Part shown: positions 22,139 to 34,591 of the stretch, one piece after another
Layout of the letters: every line of letters starts with the position of its first letter
Position numbering within the stretch: the first letter of the stretch is position 1
From: Planococcus maitriensis
GTDB taxonomy: Bacteria; Bacillota; Bacilli; Bacillales_A; Planococcaceae
Assembly (NCBI RefSeq): GCF_003289925.1
Contig: NZ_QLZQ01000010.1
Span: 1-64,000, forward strand
Length of the DNA stretch: 64,000 nt
Reading direction: 5' to 3'
Notes under the pieces: model-generated
Told to the model about the DNA's origin: nothing
Seen by the model: the letters and a program-made list of their open reading frames with translations, nothing else
The model's database searches: none
Program-made: the position numbers and the translations under genes

Positions 22139-23467
22139 TCAGCTTAAAAACATGACGGCAATCCAGCCGAATAACACGAGCGGGATATTGTAATGGATGA
22201 AGGTCGGGACGACTGTATCCCAGATATGGTTATGCTGGCCGTCGACGTTCAAGCCCGCTGTCGGCCCGAGTGTCGAGTCGGAAGCAGGCGACCCGGCATC
22301 GCCGAGCGCACCCGCTGTCCCGATCAAGGCAATGATCGCGAGCGTCGAGAATCCGAACTCGACACTGAGCGGGACGAATATCGCCGCGATGATCGGAATC
22401 GTCGAGAACGAAGAACCGATGCCCATCGTGACGAACAAGCCGACGATCAGCATGGCAAGTGCCGCTAGGCCTTTATTGTCGCCGAAGATATTCGCTGCAT
22501 TCTCGACCAAGGTGTCGATCGCGCCTGTCGCTTGGATGACCGAAGCAAACCCGTTCGCCGAGATCATGACGAACCCGATGAATGCCATCATCCGCATCCC
22601 CGCCGTCAGGACATCGTCCGCTTCTTTCCATTTCATTGCACCGAAGACGTAGAGGATCAAAATGCCGGCGAGCGCACCGATGATCATCGAGTCGCTTTGG
22701 ATCTGCGCAAAGAGTGCTGCGATCAAAGCGATGACCGTTACGATGATATCTTTTACGGAAGCGGTCCGTTTCGGAGTTTCTTCTATAATAGTAGCTGCTT
22801 CCACCGCCCGGTAATCACGCGGCTTGCGGTAAGAAACGAAGACCGCAATAACTAGGCCGAGGAATAGGCCTGCGACCGGCAGCGCCATCGCTTTCGGGAT
22901 ATCCGCCATATCGATCGGCATGCCTGCAAGTTCCATCTGCGTGGCGAGAATCTCGTGGAAAATCAGACCGAAGCCATACGGCAATAAAATATACGGTGCC
23001 GTCAGGCCGAATGTCAGGACCGAGGCGATGAGGCGGCGGTCGATGCGCAGCTCATTCAAGATGTGCAGGATCGGCGGAACCAAGAGCGGGATAAAGGCGA
23101 TGTGGATTGGGATCAAGTTTTGCGAGAAGATCGCCATCGCGAACAGCGCAAAGATAATGAGCGCTTTCGCCAAGTTCTCGCGCGTCGCCTCCCCGTCTTT
23201 ATTGACCAGTCTTAGCACGCCCGCAACGAGCAGCTCCGGTATGCCGGTGCGCGAAATCGCAACGGCGAATCCGCCGAGCATGGCGTAGCTGAGGGCAATA
23301 GTCGCCCCCGCGCCGAGACCGTCTGTATAGGAAGTAAGCGTTTCAGTGAAGCTTAGTCCCCCGCTTAGCCCTCCGGCGAGTGCGCCGATCAATAAGGCGA
23401 AGACGACATTGACCCGGAGCAGGCTCAATATGAGCATCACTAAAACTGCGATAATAACTGCATTCAT
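22139..23467 (-). CDS. YuiF-like Na+/H+ antiporter family membrane protein
   Basis: A 442-residue polytopic protein with about 11-12 hydrophobic segments. The N-terminal FALLIGALAGGLSGGLSFTE and the later GIGSSFSTIPIIAAIFVPL and GDAGSPASDSTLGPTAGLN are characteristic of the Na+/H+ antiporter (NhaC-like, YuiF) branch of the ion transporter superfamily; some members are suspected amino-acid transporters. It uses more G+C-rich codons than the flanking ribosomal genes. It has its own promoter with an unusual set of palindromes and lies just before the S10 promoters without a visible terminator, so read-through into rpsJ is possible. The substrate is not known. Confidence 0.8.
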   Translation of the reverse strand: MNAVIIAVLVMLILSLLRVNVVFALLIGALAGGLSGGLSFTETLTSYTDGLGAGATIALSYAMLGGFAVAISRTGIPELLVAGVLRLVNKDGEATRENLAKALIIFALFAMAIFSQNLIPIHIAFIPLLVPPILHILNELRIDRRLIASVLTFGLTAPYILLPYGFGLIFHEILATQMELAGMPIDMADIPKAMALPVAGLFLGLVIAVFVSYRKPRDYRAVEAATIIEETPKRTASVKDIIVTVIALIAALFAQIQSDSMIIGALAGILILYVFGAMKWKEADDVLTAGMRMMAFIGFVMISANGFASVIQATGAIDTLVENAANIFGDNKGLAALAMLIVGLFVTMGIGSSFSTIPIIAAIFVPLSVEFGFSTLAIIALIGTAGALGDAGSPASDSTLGPTAGLNVDGQHNHIWDTVVPTFIHYNIPLVLFGWIAVMFLS

Positions 23468-23479
23468 TGTTCATTTCTC

Positions 23480-23517
23480 CTTTAGTTTGCTAAAGCGTTA
23501 AAGCACTTTACTAAAGT
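23480..23517 (-). promoter_or_regulatory. Candidate operator array in the antiporter gene promoter
   Basis: Plus-strand sequence shows CTTTAG-tttg-CTAAAG (23480-23495), then GTTAAAGC, then the perfect palindrome ACTTTACTAAAGT (23505-23517). Five CTAAAG-like hexamers in alternating orientation lie within 38 bases. The distal palindrome covers the -10 box, so a repressor is likely. No regulator gene is adjacent. Confidence 0.55.
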
Positions 23518-23541
23518 AACAAATCTGCACAATGATGTCAA
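23513..23541 (-). promoter_or_regulatory. Promoter of the YuiF-like gene
   Basis: Perfect TTGACA (23536-23541), 17 bases, then TACTTT (23513-23518) on the minus strand. The -10 is weak, as often seen where an operator overlaps it. Confidence 0.6.
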
Positions 23542-23569
23542 CACAGCAAAACCGCTCCCCAACGGCACT

Positions 23570-23603
23570 AAAAAACCGCTCTCAGCCCGAGGGCAAAGAG
23601 CGG
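23570..23603 (-). terminator. Terminator after leuD
   Basis: CCGCTCT and AGAGCGG arms plus an inner GCCC/GGGC stem, followed on the minus strand by TTTTTTAG. It closes the ilv-leu operon. Confidence 0.9.
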
Positions 23604-23610
23604 GGGTTAT

Positions 23611-24204
23611 TTATTGTGCTTGTTGCATCTTTTCTTCATATGCCTGGATATAGGAGTCGTATTGAATGGTCAAGGCAATCTCATCCCAGCCATTCAGCAA
23701 CATCTCTTTCCAGTACGGATCGATATCGAATGAATAGCTTACGCCGTCTTCTGCTGTCACCGTCTGGTTTTTCAAGTCGACATCAAGGCGGTAGGGGGAC
23801 TGTTTGCCTTTTTCAAGCAAGACAGCCACTTCCGCTTCTTCCAGGCGGATCGGCAGGATGCCGTTCTTCACGCAGTTATTATAGAAGATATCCGCATAGC
23901 TAGGCGCGATGACGACACGGAATCCATAGTCCAGAATGGCCCACGGCGCGTGTTCACGGGAGGAACCGCAGCCGAAGTTTTCTTGTGCCACAAGGATCTC
24001 GGAATGTTGGAAGCGCGGGTCGTTCAAGACAAAGTCTTTATTCGGTGTGCCATCGGCGTTAAAACGCCAATGGTAGAACAAAAACTCCCCGAATCCCGTA
24101 CGTTCGATGCGCTTGAGGAATTCCTTTGAAATAATCTGGTCCGTATCGACGTTTTTGCGGTCGAGCGGCGTCAAGACGCTCGAAATTTCATTGATGGGTT
24201 TCAC
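23611..24204 (-). CDS. leuD: 3-isopropylmalate dehydratase small subunit
   Basis: A 197-residue LeuD that pairs with LeuC to isomerise 2-isopropylmalate to 3-isopropylmalate in leucine synthesis. The motif NFGCGSSREHAPWAI and the N-terminal LDRKNVDTDQIIS are diagnostic of the aconitase swivel domain. It is the last gene of the operon, 18 bases after leuC, and is followed by a terminator. Confidence 0.97.
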   Translation of the reverse strand: MKPINEISSVLTPLDRKNVDTDQIISKEFLKRIERTGFGEFLFYHWRFNADGTPNKDFVLNDPRFQHSEILVAQENFGCGSSREHAPWAILDYGFRVVIAPSYADIFYNNCVKNGILPIRLEEAEVAVLLEKGKQSPYRLDVDLKNQTVTAEDGVSYSFDIDPYWKEMLLNGWDEIALTIQYDSYIQAYEEKMQQAQ

Positions 24205-24222
24205 ATTCAGTTCCTCCTTCCG

Positions 24223-25641
24223 CTATGCCGAGGGCACAGGTTCTTTCATATAGTTGCGGACATCAGTCAAATGCCCTTCGATCGCAGCAGCCGCCGCCAT
24301 GACTGGTGATACCAAATGCGTCATGGAGCCGGCCCCTTGGCGCCCTTCAAAGTTGCGGTTCGACGTGGAAGCGCAGCGCTCGCCCGCAGGTACAGCGTCC
24401 TCATTCATCGCGAGGCACATGCTGCAGCCTGTTTCGCGCCATTCAAAACCTGCTTGCAGGAACACCTGGTCAAGCCCTTCCGCTTCGGCTGCGCGTTTCA
24501 CGGTTTCCGATCCCGGCACAACAATTGCGGTGACTGACGGATGTACCGTTCTGCCTTTGACGATCTCACTCGCTGCCCGCAAATCGCTCAGGCGGGCATT
24601 TGTGCAAGAGCCGATAAAGACGTGCTGGATCGCGATGGAAGAGAGCGGAGCGCCTTCTTCCAATTGCATATAAGCAAGCGCCTGGCGCAAGGCATCTTTA
24701 TCTTCCTGCTTGTCGTAATCCGCCGCTTTCGGCACGCTTTCGGCAATGCCTGAACCCATGGATGGGTTCGTGCCCCAGGTGACGAACGGAGAAATGTCAT
24801 CGGCATGGATCGTGTGCGACACATCATAGCTTGCGCCTTCATCTGTCGCCAGTGCCAGCCAGCGCCCGGCTTCTTTTTCGAACGCTTCGCCTTCCGGGAC
24901 GTTTCTTCTGCCGCGCAAATACTCGACCGTCGTTTCATCTGGGCTGACAAGCCCGGCGCGCGCGCCCGCTTCGATGGACATATTGCAGATGGTCATGCGT
25001 TCTTCCATCGACAAATTGCGGATCGCTTCGCCGGTGTATTCAATGATATGCCCTGTCCCCATATCGACCCCGAACTTCGAGATGACGGCGAGGATGACGT
25101 CTTTCGCGGAAACGCCGAAACCAAGTTCGCCATCGATGCGGATTTCCATCGTTTTCGGCTTGGATTGCCAAAGCGTTTGCGTCGACAATACATGCTCCAC
25201 TTCACTCGTCCCGATACCGAACGCCAAAGCGCCGAAGGCCCCGTGCGTGGACGTATGGCTGTCGCCGCAGACGATTGTCTTGCCCGGCTGCGTAAGGCCG
25301 AGTTCCGGCCCGATAACATGGACGATGCCCTGGTCCGGGTGGTTGATGCCCGCGAGTGGCACCCCGAACTCGTCGCAGTTTTCCTGAAGCGTCTTGATTT
25401 GCTTGCGGGAAATGGGGTCTTTGATCACCGAGCGGTTGCGCGTCGGCACGTTATGGTCCATCGTCGCAAAGCACAGATCGGGACGCCGCACTTTTCGGCC
25501 ATTCAAGCGCAAGCCTTCAAATGCCTGCGGGGAGGTGACTTCATGCAAGAGATGAAGGTCGATATACAACAGGTCGGGTTTTCCCGGCTCTTCGAATACA
25601 ATATGCTGTTCCCAGATTTTTTCAATAATCGTTTTTGCCAT
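24223..25641 (-). CDS. leuC: 3-isopropylmalate dehydratase large subunit
   Basis: A 472-residue LeuC of the aconitase family. The [4Fe-4S] ligands lie in [13 protein letters not shown] and in [11 protein letters not shown], and [20 protein letters not shown] is the substrate-binding block. It lies 19 bases after leuB and works with LeuD. Codon use is rich in C and G at third positions, unlike the ribosomal neighbours, but like the rest of the ilv-leu block. Confidence 0.97.
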   Translation of the reverse strand: MAKTIIEKIWEQHIVFEEPGKPDLLYIDLHLLHEVTSPQAFEGLRLNGRKVRRPDLCFATMDHNVPTRNRSVIKDPISRKQIKTLQENCDEFGVPLAGINHPDQGIVHVIGPELGLTQPGKTIVCGDSHTSTHGAFGALAFGIGTSEVEHVLSTQTLWQSKPKTMEIRIDGELGFGVSAKDVILAVISKFGVDMGTGHIIEYTGEAIRNLSMEERMTICNMSIEAGARAGLVSPDETTVEYLRGRRNVPEGEAFEKEAGRWLALATDEGASYDVSHTIHADDISPFVTWGTNPSMGSGIAESVPKAADYDKQEDKDALRQALAYMQLEEGAPLSSIAIQHVFIGSCTNARLSDLRAASEIVKGRTVHPSVTAIVVPGSETVKRAAEAEGLDQVFLQAGFEWRETGCSMCLAMNEDAVPAGERCASTSNRNFEGRQGAGSMTHLVSPVMAAAAAIEGHLTDVRNYMKEPVPSA

Positions 25642-25660
25642 AGCAGAATGCCCCTTCCAT

Positions 25661-26761
25661 TTACACGTAGGAAAACATGATGTGTTCCGACACCAATTCC
25701 CGTTCCAATTCTTCGATTACTTTTTCCACGAAGCGTTCTGTCGAGATGACTTTATTGCCGCAAGCTGACAAATCGCCTGTGCAATAGCCGTCATCCAATA
25801 CGCTCATGACTGCTTCTTCGATGGCCGATGCTTCCGAATCCATCTCGAACGATTGGCGCAGCATCATCGCTGCCGATAACATCGCCGCAGATGGGTTCGC
25901 TTTGTTTTGGCCGGCGATGTCCGGTGCCGAGCCGTGTACCGGTTCGTACAAGCCGAAGCCGTCGGAACGGATGCTTGCGGACGGCAGCATGCCAAGCGAC
26001 CCGGTGATGACCGACCCTTCGTCACTCAAGATATCGCCGAACATGTTCTCTGTCACCATGACGTCGAATGCACGCGGGTTCGTGATCAATTTCATCGCCG
26101 CTGCATCAACCAGCATATGCTCGACTTCTACGTCCGGATAGCCCGCTTTGCGTTCTTCAACGACTTTTCTCCATAGCTTACTGGATTCCAAAACGTTCGC
26201 TTTGTCGACGGATGTCAATTTGCCGCGGCGTGAACGGGCCATTTCAAATGCCTGGTCGACAATGCGTTCGATTTCCGCCCGTGTATAGACAAGTGTATCG
26301 ACTGCTGATTTTTCATTATGGCGCTTCGGCTCCCCGAAGTACAAACCGCCAGTCAGTTCGCGGACGATGACCATATCCACTTCACGCGCGATCTCTTCTT
26401 TTAACGGCGAAGAACCGAGAAGTGCCGGCACCGCTTTTACCGGGCGGACATTAGCAAACAAATCAAAGTGTTTACGGATATTCAAAAGCCCTTTTTCCGG
26501 GCGCTGTTCTGCTGGGTTATTGTCCCATTTCGGGCCGCCGACCGCACCGAGGAGGATCGCATCACTGGCTTCACACGCTTCGATGGTTTCTTTCGGCAAC
26601 GGGCTGCCGGCATGATCGACCGCCGCTCCCCCGATCTCCGCGAATTTCCAATGGAATGTGTGCCCATAGCGCATCGCAATGGATTTCAGCACCTTTACTG
26701 CCGCCTCTGTTACTTCTGGTCCGATGCCGTCTCCTGGCAATACTGCGATTGTCTTTTCCAT
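25661..26761 (-). CDS. leuB: 3-isopropylmalate dehydrogenase
   Basis: A 366-residue LeuB that oxidises 3-isopropylmalate with NAD+ and leads to 4-methyl-2-oxopentanoate. It begins [20 protein letters not shown], has [10 protein letters not shown] and the metal and NAD region [20 protein letters not shown] and [25 protein letters not shown] precedes the ATG. It is 29 bases after leuA. Confidence 0.97.
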   Translation of the reverse strand: MEKTIAVLPGDGIGPEVTEAAVKVLKSIAMRYGHTFHWKFAEIGGAAVDHAGSPLPKETIEACEASDAILLGAVGGPKWDNNPAEQRPEKGLLNIRKHFDLFANVRPVKAVPALLGSSPLKEEIAREVDMVIVRELTGGLYFGEPKRHNEKSAVDTLVYTRAEIERIVDQAFEMARSRRGKLTSVDKANVLESSKLWRKVVEERKAGYPDVEVEHMLVDAAAMKLITNPRAFDVMVTENMFGDILSDEGSVITGSLGMLPSASIRSDGFGLYEPVHGSAPDIAGQNKANPSAAMLSAAMMLRQSFEMDSEASAIEEAVMSVLDDGYCTGDLSACGNKVISTERFVEKVIEELERELVSEHIMFSYV

Positions 26762-26790
26762 AGTAATTCCTCCTCTGTGGGTTTGCTTTT

Positions 26791-29890
<3,100 letters not shown>

Positions 29891-29894
<4 letters not shown>

Positions 29895-31624
29895 TCGCCT
29901 TTCACTCCGATCATTTCGTTGAGCCCTTTGCCTGGCGCCACCATCGGGTATACGCATTCGAGCTGGATTACCCGGCAATCAATGAGCGCTGGGCCATCTG
30001 ATTCAAACGCTTTTTTGAACACTTCTTCCGCTTCTTCCATCGTTTCGACCTTATAGCCGTCGAGATCATAAGCGGCTGCCAGTTTCACGAAATCGGGCTG
30101 CACCGGCATCATCGATTGGGAATAACGTTCCTCGTAGAAGGTTTCCTGCCACTGGCGAACCATCCCGAGGCTTTGATTGTTCAGGATGACGATTTTCACT
30201 GGCAACCGGTATTCCTGCAATAGCGACAATTCCTGCATCGTCATCTGGAAACCGGCATCGCCGACGACTGCAACGACCGTTTCTTCCGGTCTTGCGAACT
30301 TCGCCCCGATCGCTGCCGGGAAGCCGAAGCCCATCGTTCCAAGGCCACCGGATGTCACCCAGTTATGCGGGTTATTGAAGCGGTAATACTGAGCCGTCCA
30401 CATTTGGTGCTGGCCGACATCCGTCGTCACGATGGCATCGCCCCCCGTCAAACAGTGGATCAACTCGACGGCTTGCTGGGGCATGATGCCCTGGCGCTCT
30501 TTTTGGTGATACTGAAGCGGGTAAGCTTCTTGGTAGGCATTAAGCTTGATGCGCCATTCTTCTGTATTCGGGCTTTCGAAATTGCTCTTCAACAGCTCAA
30601 CCAAAGCCGCTTTAGCATCTGACACGATCGGGATGGCTGTCGGGACGTTCTTTCCGATTTCCGCCGGATCGATGTCGATATGGATAACTTCCGCATTCGG
30701 TGCAAATGATGCCAAGTTGCCGGTGAGCCTGTCGTCAAAGCGGGCCCCGATATTCATTAGCACATCGCATTCACAAATTGCCGTGTTCGCTGCATATGTT
30801 CCGTGCATGCCCCCCATGCCGAGGAACAATTCATGATCGCCTCCGACTGTTCCAAGCCCCAGCAAGGTATTCACAATCGGGATTTGGTGGTGTTCCGCGA
30901 AGGCTTGAAGCTCTTCTGAAGCTCTCGCTGCAAGTACCCCAGCACCGGCGAGAATCACCGGCTTTTTCGCTTCGGACAGCAATTGCACTGCTTTTTGGAT
31001 CTGCAGATAATTCGGCGAGATGGTCGGTTGATAGCCTGGCAAGTAAACATCCGCATCCGCTTGTTCTTCACTTCCGGCAAATAGCATCGTGGACACGTCC
31101 TTCGGGATATCGACGACGACCGGTCCCGGACGCCCTGTCGAAGCGATAAAGAATGCTTCCTTGATGATCCGGGGCAAGTCTTCCGCTTTTTTCACCTGGT
31201 AATTGTGTTTCGTGATCGGCTGTGTGATGCTGACGATGTCTGCTTCCTGGAAAGCATCGGTTCCGATGACCGATGTAGCAACTTGCCCAGTGAAGACGAC
31301 GAGCGGCAATGAATCGAGCATCGCATCTGCAATGCCTGTAACAAGGTTCGTGGCCCCAGGCCCAGACGTTGCAATGACCACTCCCGCTTTCCCGGATACT
31401 CTGGCGTAACCTTCCGCTGCATGGATCGCGCCTTGTTCATGTCTAGCTAATATGTGGCGGATCGGGTTTCGATGCAAGGCATCGTAGATTGGCAGAACCG
31501 CGCCTCCCGGGTAGCCAAAAATGATCTCAACACCCTGCTGTTTCAATGATTGAATTAATACGTCCGCCCCGCTGCCGGATAATCCTTGTTTGAGTTCTTC
31601 TCTGACCTTTACGTTTACTCCCAA
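29891..31624 (-). CDS. ilvB: Acetolactate synthase large (catalytic) subunit
   Basis: A 577-residue thiamine-diphosphate enzyme that joins two pyruvates, or pyruvate and 2-oxobutyrate. The catalytic Glu63 lies in [16 protein letters not shown], and the diphosphate-binding motif is [13 protein letters not shown] with [12 protein letters not shown]. The start is TTG with AAGGAGG 8 bases ahead, giving [13 protein letters not shown]. It is the first gene under T-box control. Confidence 0.97.
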
Positions 31625-31963
31625 TCTTTCCGCCTCCTTCTTCTTAAGTCTTCGGAAGTGCCAAATGAAAAAGCTTTTCCATCCCTACACAAAGAAGACC
31701 TCTTCTTTGCATAGGGATGAAAAAGCTTCATGGTACCACCCTATTTCGCTGCGAGCTGCAGCCTCATGGATAATTTCTTATCCGTTGATAACGATAACCC
31801 GTCGCTTGCAGTTACCGGAAACACCTAGAAGGCCGAAGCCGTTCAGCATTCCACTCAGAGGGGATGTCGCATCTGGCAGCATTGCCGGCTTCCACCGCCC
31901 CGGCTCTCTGTAAATGCTGTGTTCCATTTGCTTTAACCTCGTCATTGAATTGATTGTATGAAT
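31625..31963 (-). promoter_or_regulatory. T-box riboswitch of the ilv-leu operon (predicted isoleucine specifier)
   Basis: This is an untranslated T-box leader. The T-box motif AAATAGGGTGGTACCA is at 31731-31746 on the minus strand. A lower stem I helix CAGCATT / AATGCTG (about 31838-31844 and 31912-31918) frames the specifier loop, where AUC (31863-31865) precedes CCCUCUGAG. The codon-to-GAG distance of six bases is the same as in the cysteine T-box of this window. The antiterminator pairs against the large terminator at 31661-31728. Uncharged tRNA-Ile should permit read-through. No strong -35 is seen; TACAAT at 31953-31958 is a possible -10. Confidence 0.88.
31661..31728 (-). terminator. 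T-box controlled terminator before ilvB
   Basis: A long stem, AAGCTTTTTCATCCCTA pairing with TAGGGATGGAAAAGCTT, with an inner AAGAAGA/TCTTCTT stem, is followed by TTTTTCATTT. This is the terminator form of the ilvB leader. Confidence 0.92.
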
Positions 31964-32866
31964 TTATACTGCATTCAGATGTTCTTCGTTGTAAACTTTG
32001 ACGCCATCTTGCTGCACCAATTCCCGGAACGCTTCCAGAAGGTCATTAGTGACAGGCCCTGGCTTGCCATCACCGATTACGCGTCCATCCACTTTAATGA
32101 CGGCGATGACCTCTGCGGCCGTCCCAGTCAGGAATACTTCATCTGCAACATAGACATCGTGTCTTGTAAAGACGCCCTCTTCGATTTGATAGCCTTTTTC
32201 AGCAGCCACTTCCATGATCGCGTTGCGTGTAATTCCTTCAAGCGCTCCCACATAACCGGGAGGCGTCAGCAATTTGTTTTTGCGGACGATGAAGATATTA
32301 TCGGCAGACCCTTCAGCCACATAGCCTTGATCGTTCAGCATCAGCGCTTCAGAAACACCAGCGAGACTCGCTTCGATTTTTACGAGGATATTGTTCATAT
32401 AGTTGAGTGATTTCACTTTCGGGCTAAGGACGTCTGAACGGCTTCTTCTTGAAGCGACCGAGACGATTTCAATGCCGCTGTCGTACAAGGCTTTCGGGAA
32501 TAAAGAGAGCGGCTCTGCAATAACGATGACATTCGGCTTTGCACAGCTGAATGGATCGAGCCCTAAATTTCCGACACCGCGTGAGACGACTAAGCGGATA
32601 TAAGCATCTTTCAATTTGTTTTGCCGGAGTGTTTCCACAACCAGCTGCGTCATTTCTTCGAAAGTGTGCGGAATTTCAAGCATCACTGATTTAGCCGAAT
32701 CGTAAAGACGCTCAAGATGCTCTTCTAAGCGAAAGACATTTCCGTTGTAAGAACGAATGCCTTCGAAGACTCCATCGCCGTAGAGGAAGCCATGATCATA
32801 AACTGAAACCTTGGCATCTTCCTTTTTTACAAATTCACCATTCATATAGATTACTTGTTCAGTCAT
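31964..32866 (-). CDS. ilvE: Branched-chain amino acid aminotransferase
   Basis: A 300-residue fold-type IV PLP enzyme that makes the last transamination to valine, leucine and isoleucine. It shows MNGEFVKKEDAKVSVYDHGF, the SLNYMNN segment after the PLP lysine (KVKSLN), and the phosphate-binding GTAAEVIAV. I use the ATG 32866, behind GAAGTGGAC and GGAG; an open frame runs upstream to 32977 but crosses the promoter. It has its own promoter and lies upstream of the T-box, so it should escape that control; no terminator lies between it and the leader. D-amino acid transaminases are related, but motif and context favour IlvE. Confidence 0.93.
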   Translation of the reverse strand: MTEQVIYMNGEFVKKEDAKVSVYDHGFLYGDGVFEGIRSYNGNVFRLEEHLERLYDSAKSVMLEIPHTFEEMTQLVVETLRQNKLKDAYIRLVVSRGVGNLGLDPFSCAKPNVIVIAEPLSLFPKALYDSGIEIVSVASRRSRSDVLSPKVKSLNYMNNILVKIEASLAGVSEALMLNDQGYVAEGSADNIFIVRKNKLLTPPGYVGALEGITRNAIMEVAAEKGYQIEEGVFTRHDVYVADEVFLTGTAAEVIAVIKVDGRVIGDGKPGPVTNDLLEAFRELVQQDGVKVYNEEHLNAV

Positions 32867-33241
32867 GATGTCCACTTCTTTCTCCGAAATTTTTTTATGA
32901 AGATTAGCGCTGTAAATGCTTTGTTCTGTTAAATTGTTGCTATCATATCGCCTATTCCAAAGGGTGTCAACAAACAAAATGAGATTTTTTTGCTAATTCT
33001 GAACATTGAAATCATTTGTATCCGTTTACATTGTTGTTGCAGCGCGGTTTGGAATGTTTTTAAAAAAGTTTGAATATTTTATGAAAATGCGATATATTGC
33101 GTACGAAAAATAGAAAAGCCCGATGATTCTTTTTCATTTTAGTCAAATGACCATCGATTAATGCACGGATCTTCCGGATTATAATCCACAGGATTCAGCA
33201 ATATCGTCACGAAATGTTCAATTTCATTTGAAAAAGAACAC
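32867..33241. other. Intergenic region between tuf and ilvE
   Basis: No gene is seen in about 370 A+T-rich bases. It holds the ilvE promoter and a possible CodY site, TATTTTATGAAAATG (33075-33089), which matches 12 of 15 positions of AATTTTCWGAAAATT. A short GGATTATAATCC palindrome lies near 33176. Confidence 0.55.
32942..32970 (-). promoter_or_regulatory. Sigma-A promoter of ilvE
   Basis: Perfect TTGACA (32965-32970), 17 bases, then TATGAT (32942-32947) on the minus strand, about 75 bases before the ATG. Confidence 0.85.
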
Positions 33242-33276
33242 AAAAAACCCCCTAACTCATTATGAGTTAGGGGGTT
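33242..33276 (-). terminator. Terminator after tuf
   Basis: A perfect 31-base palindrome with arms AACCCCCTAACTCAT and ATGAGTTAGGGGGTT, followed on the minus strand by a T run and GTG. It ends the str transcript. Confidence 0.95.
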
Positions 33277-33288
33277 CGCGAAAGCGAA

Positions 33289-34476
<1,188 letters not shown>

Positions 34477-34523
34477 TAGAAAAATCCTCCTCAGAATGTA
34501 AGTTAATAGTAGTAGTTTGATCA

Positions 34524-34551
34524 CCCAACATGCAGCAAGCTGCATGTTGGG
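34524..34551 (-). other. Stem-loop at the 5' end of the tuf message
   Basis: Perfect 12-base arms CCCAACATGCAG and CTGCATGTTGGG around a 4-base loop. It starts about 10 bases after the tuf -10 box and is not followed by a T run, so it is not a terminator. A hairpin at the extreme 5' end often protects Firmicute messages from RNase J; that role is inferred. Confidence 0.65.
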
Positions 34552-34562
34552 CATACAAACTA

Positions 34563-34591
34563 TTTATACTTGATTAAAGGTCAAAATTCAA
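34563..34591 (-). promoter_or_regulatory. Promoter of tuf
   Basis: TTGAAT (34586-34591), 17 bases, then TATAAA (34563-34568) on the minus strand, placed directly after the fusA stop. Confidence 0.65.

Noticed and set aside
24805..25680. Open plus-strand frame of 291 codons opposite leuC
   Set aside because: It mirrors the conserved LeuC sequence and resembles no known protein. Similar antisense frames opposite truA (4009-4752) and across rplE-rplX-rplN (15637-16536) were rejected for the same reason.
31855..31862. CUC in the ilvB T-box read as a leucine specifier
   Set aside because: CUC lies only one base from the GAG of stem I, whereas the TGC specifier in the cysteine T-box lies six bases from it; AUC fits the right distance.
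34524..34551. Hairpin between fusA and tuf as a terminator
   Set aside because: No T run follows it on the minus strand, and the tuf promoter lies upstream of it, so it is inside the tuf leader.
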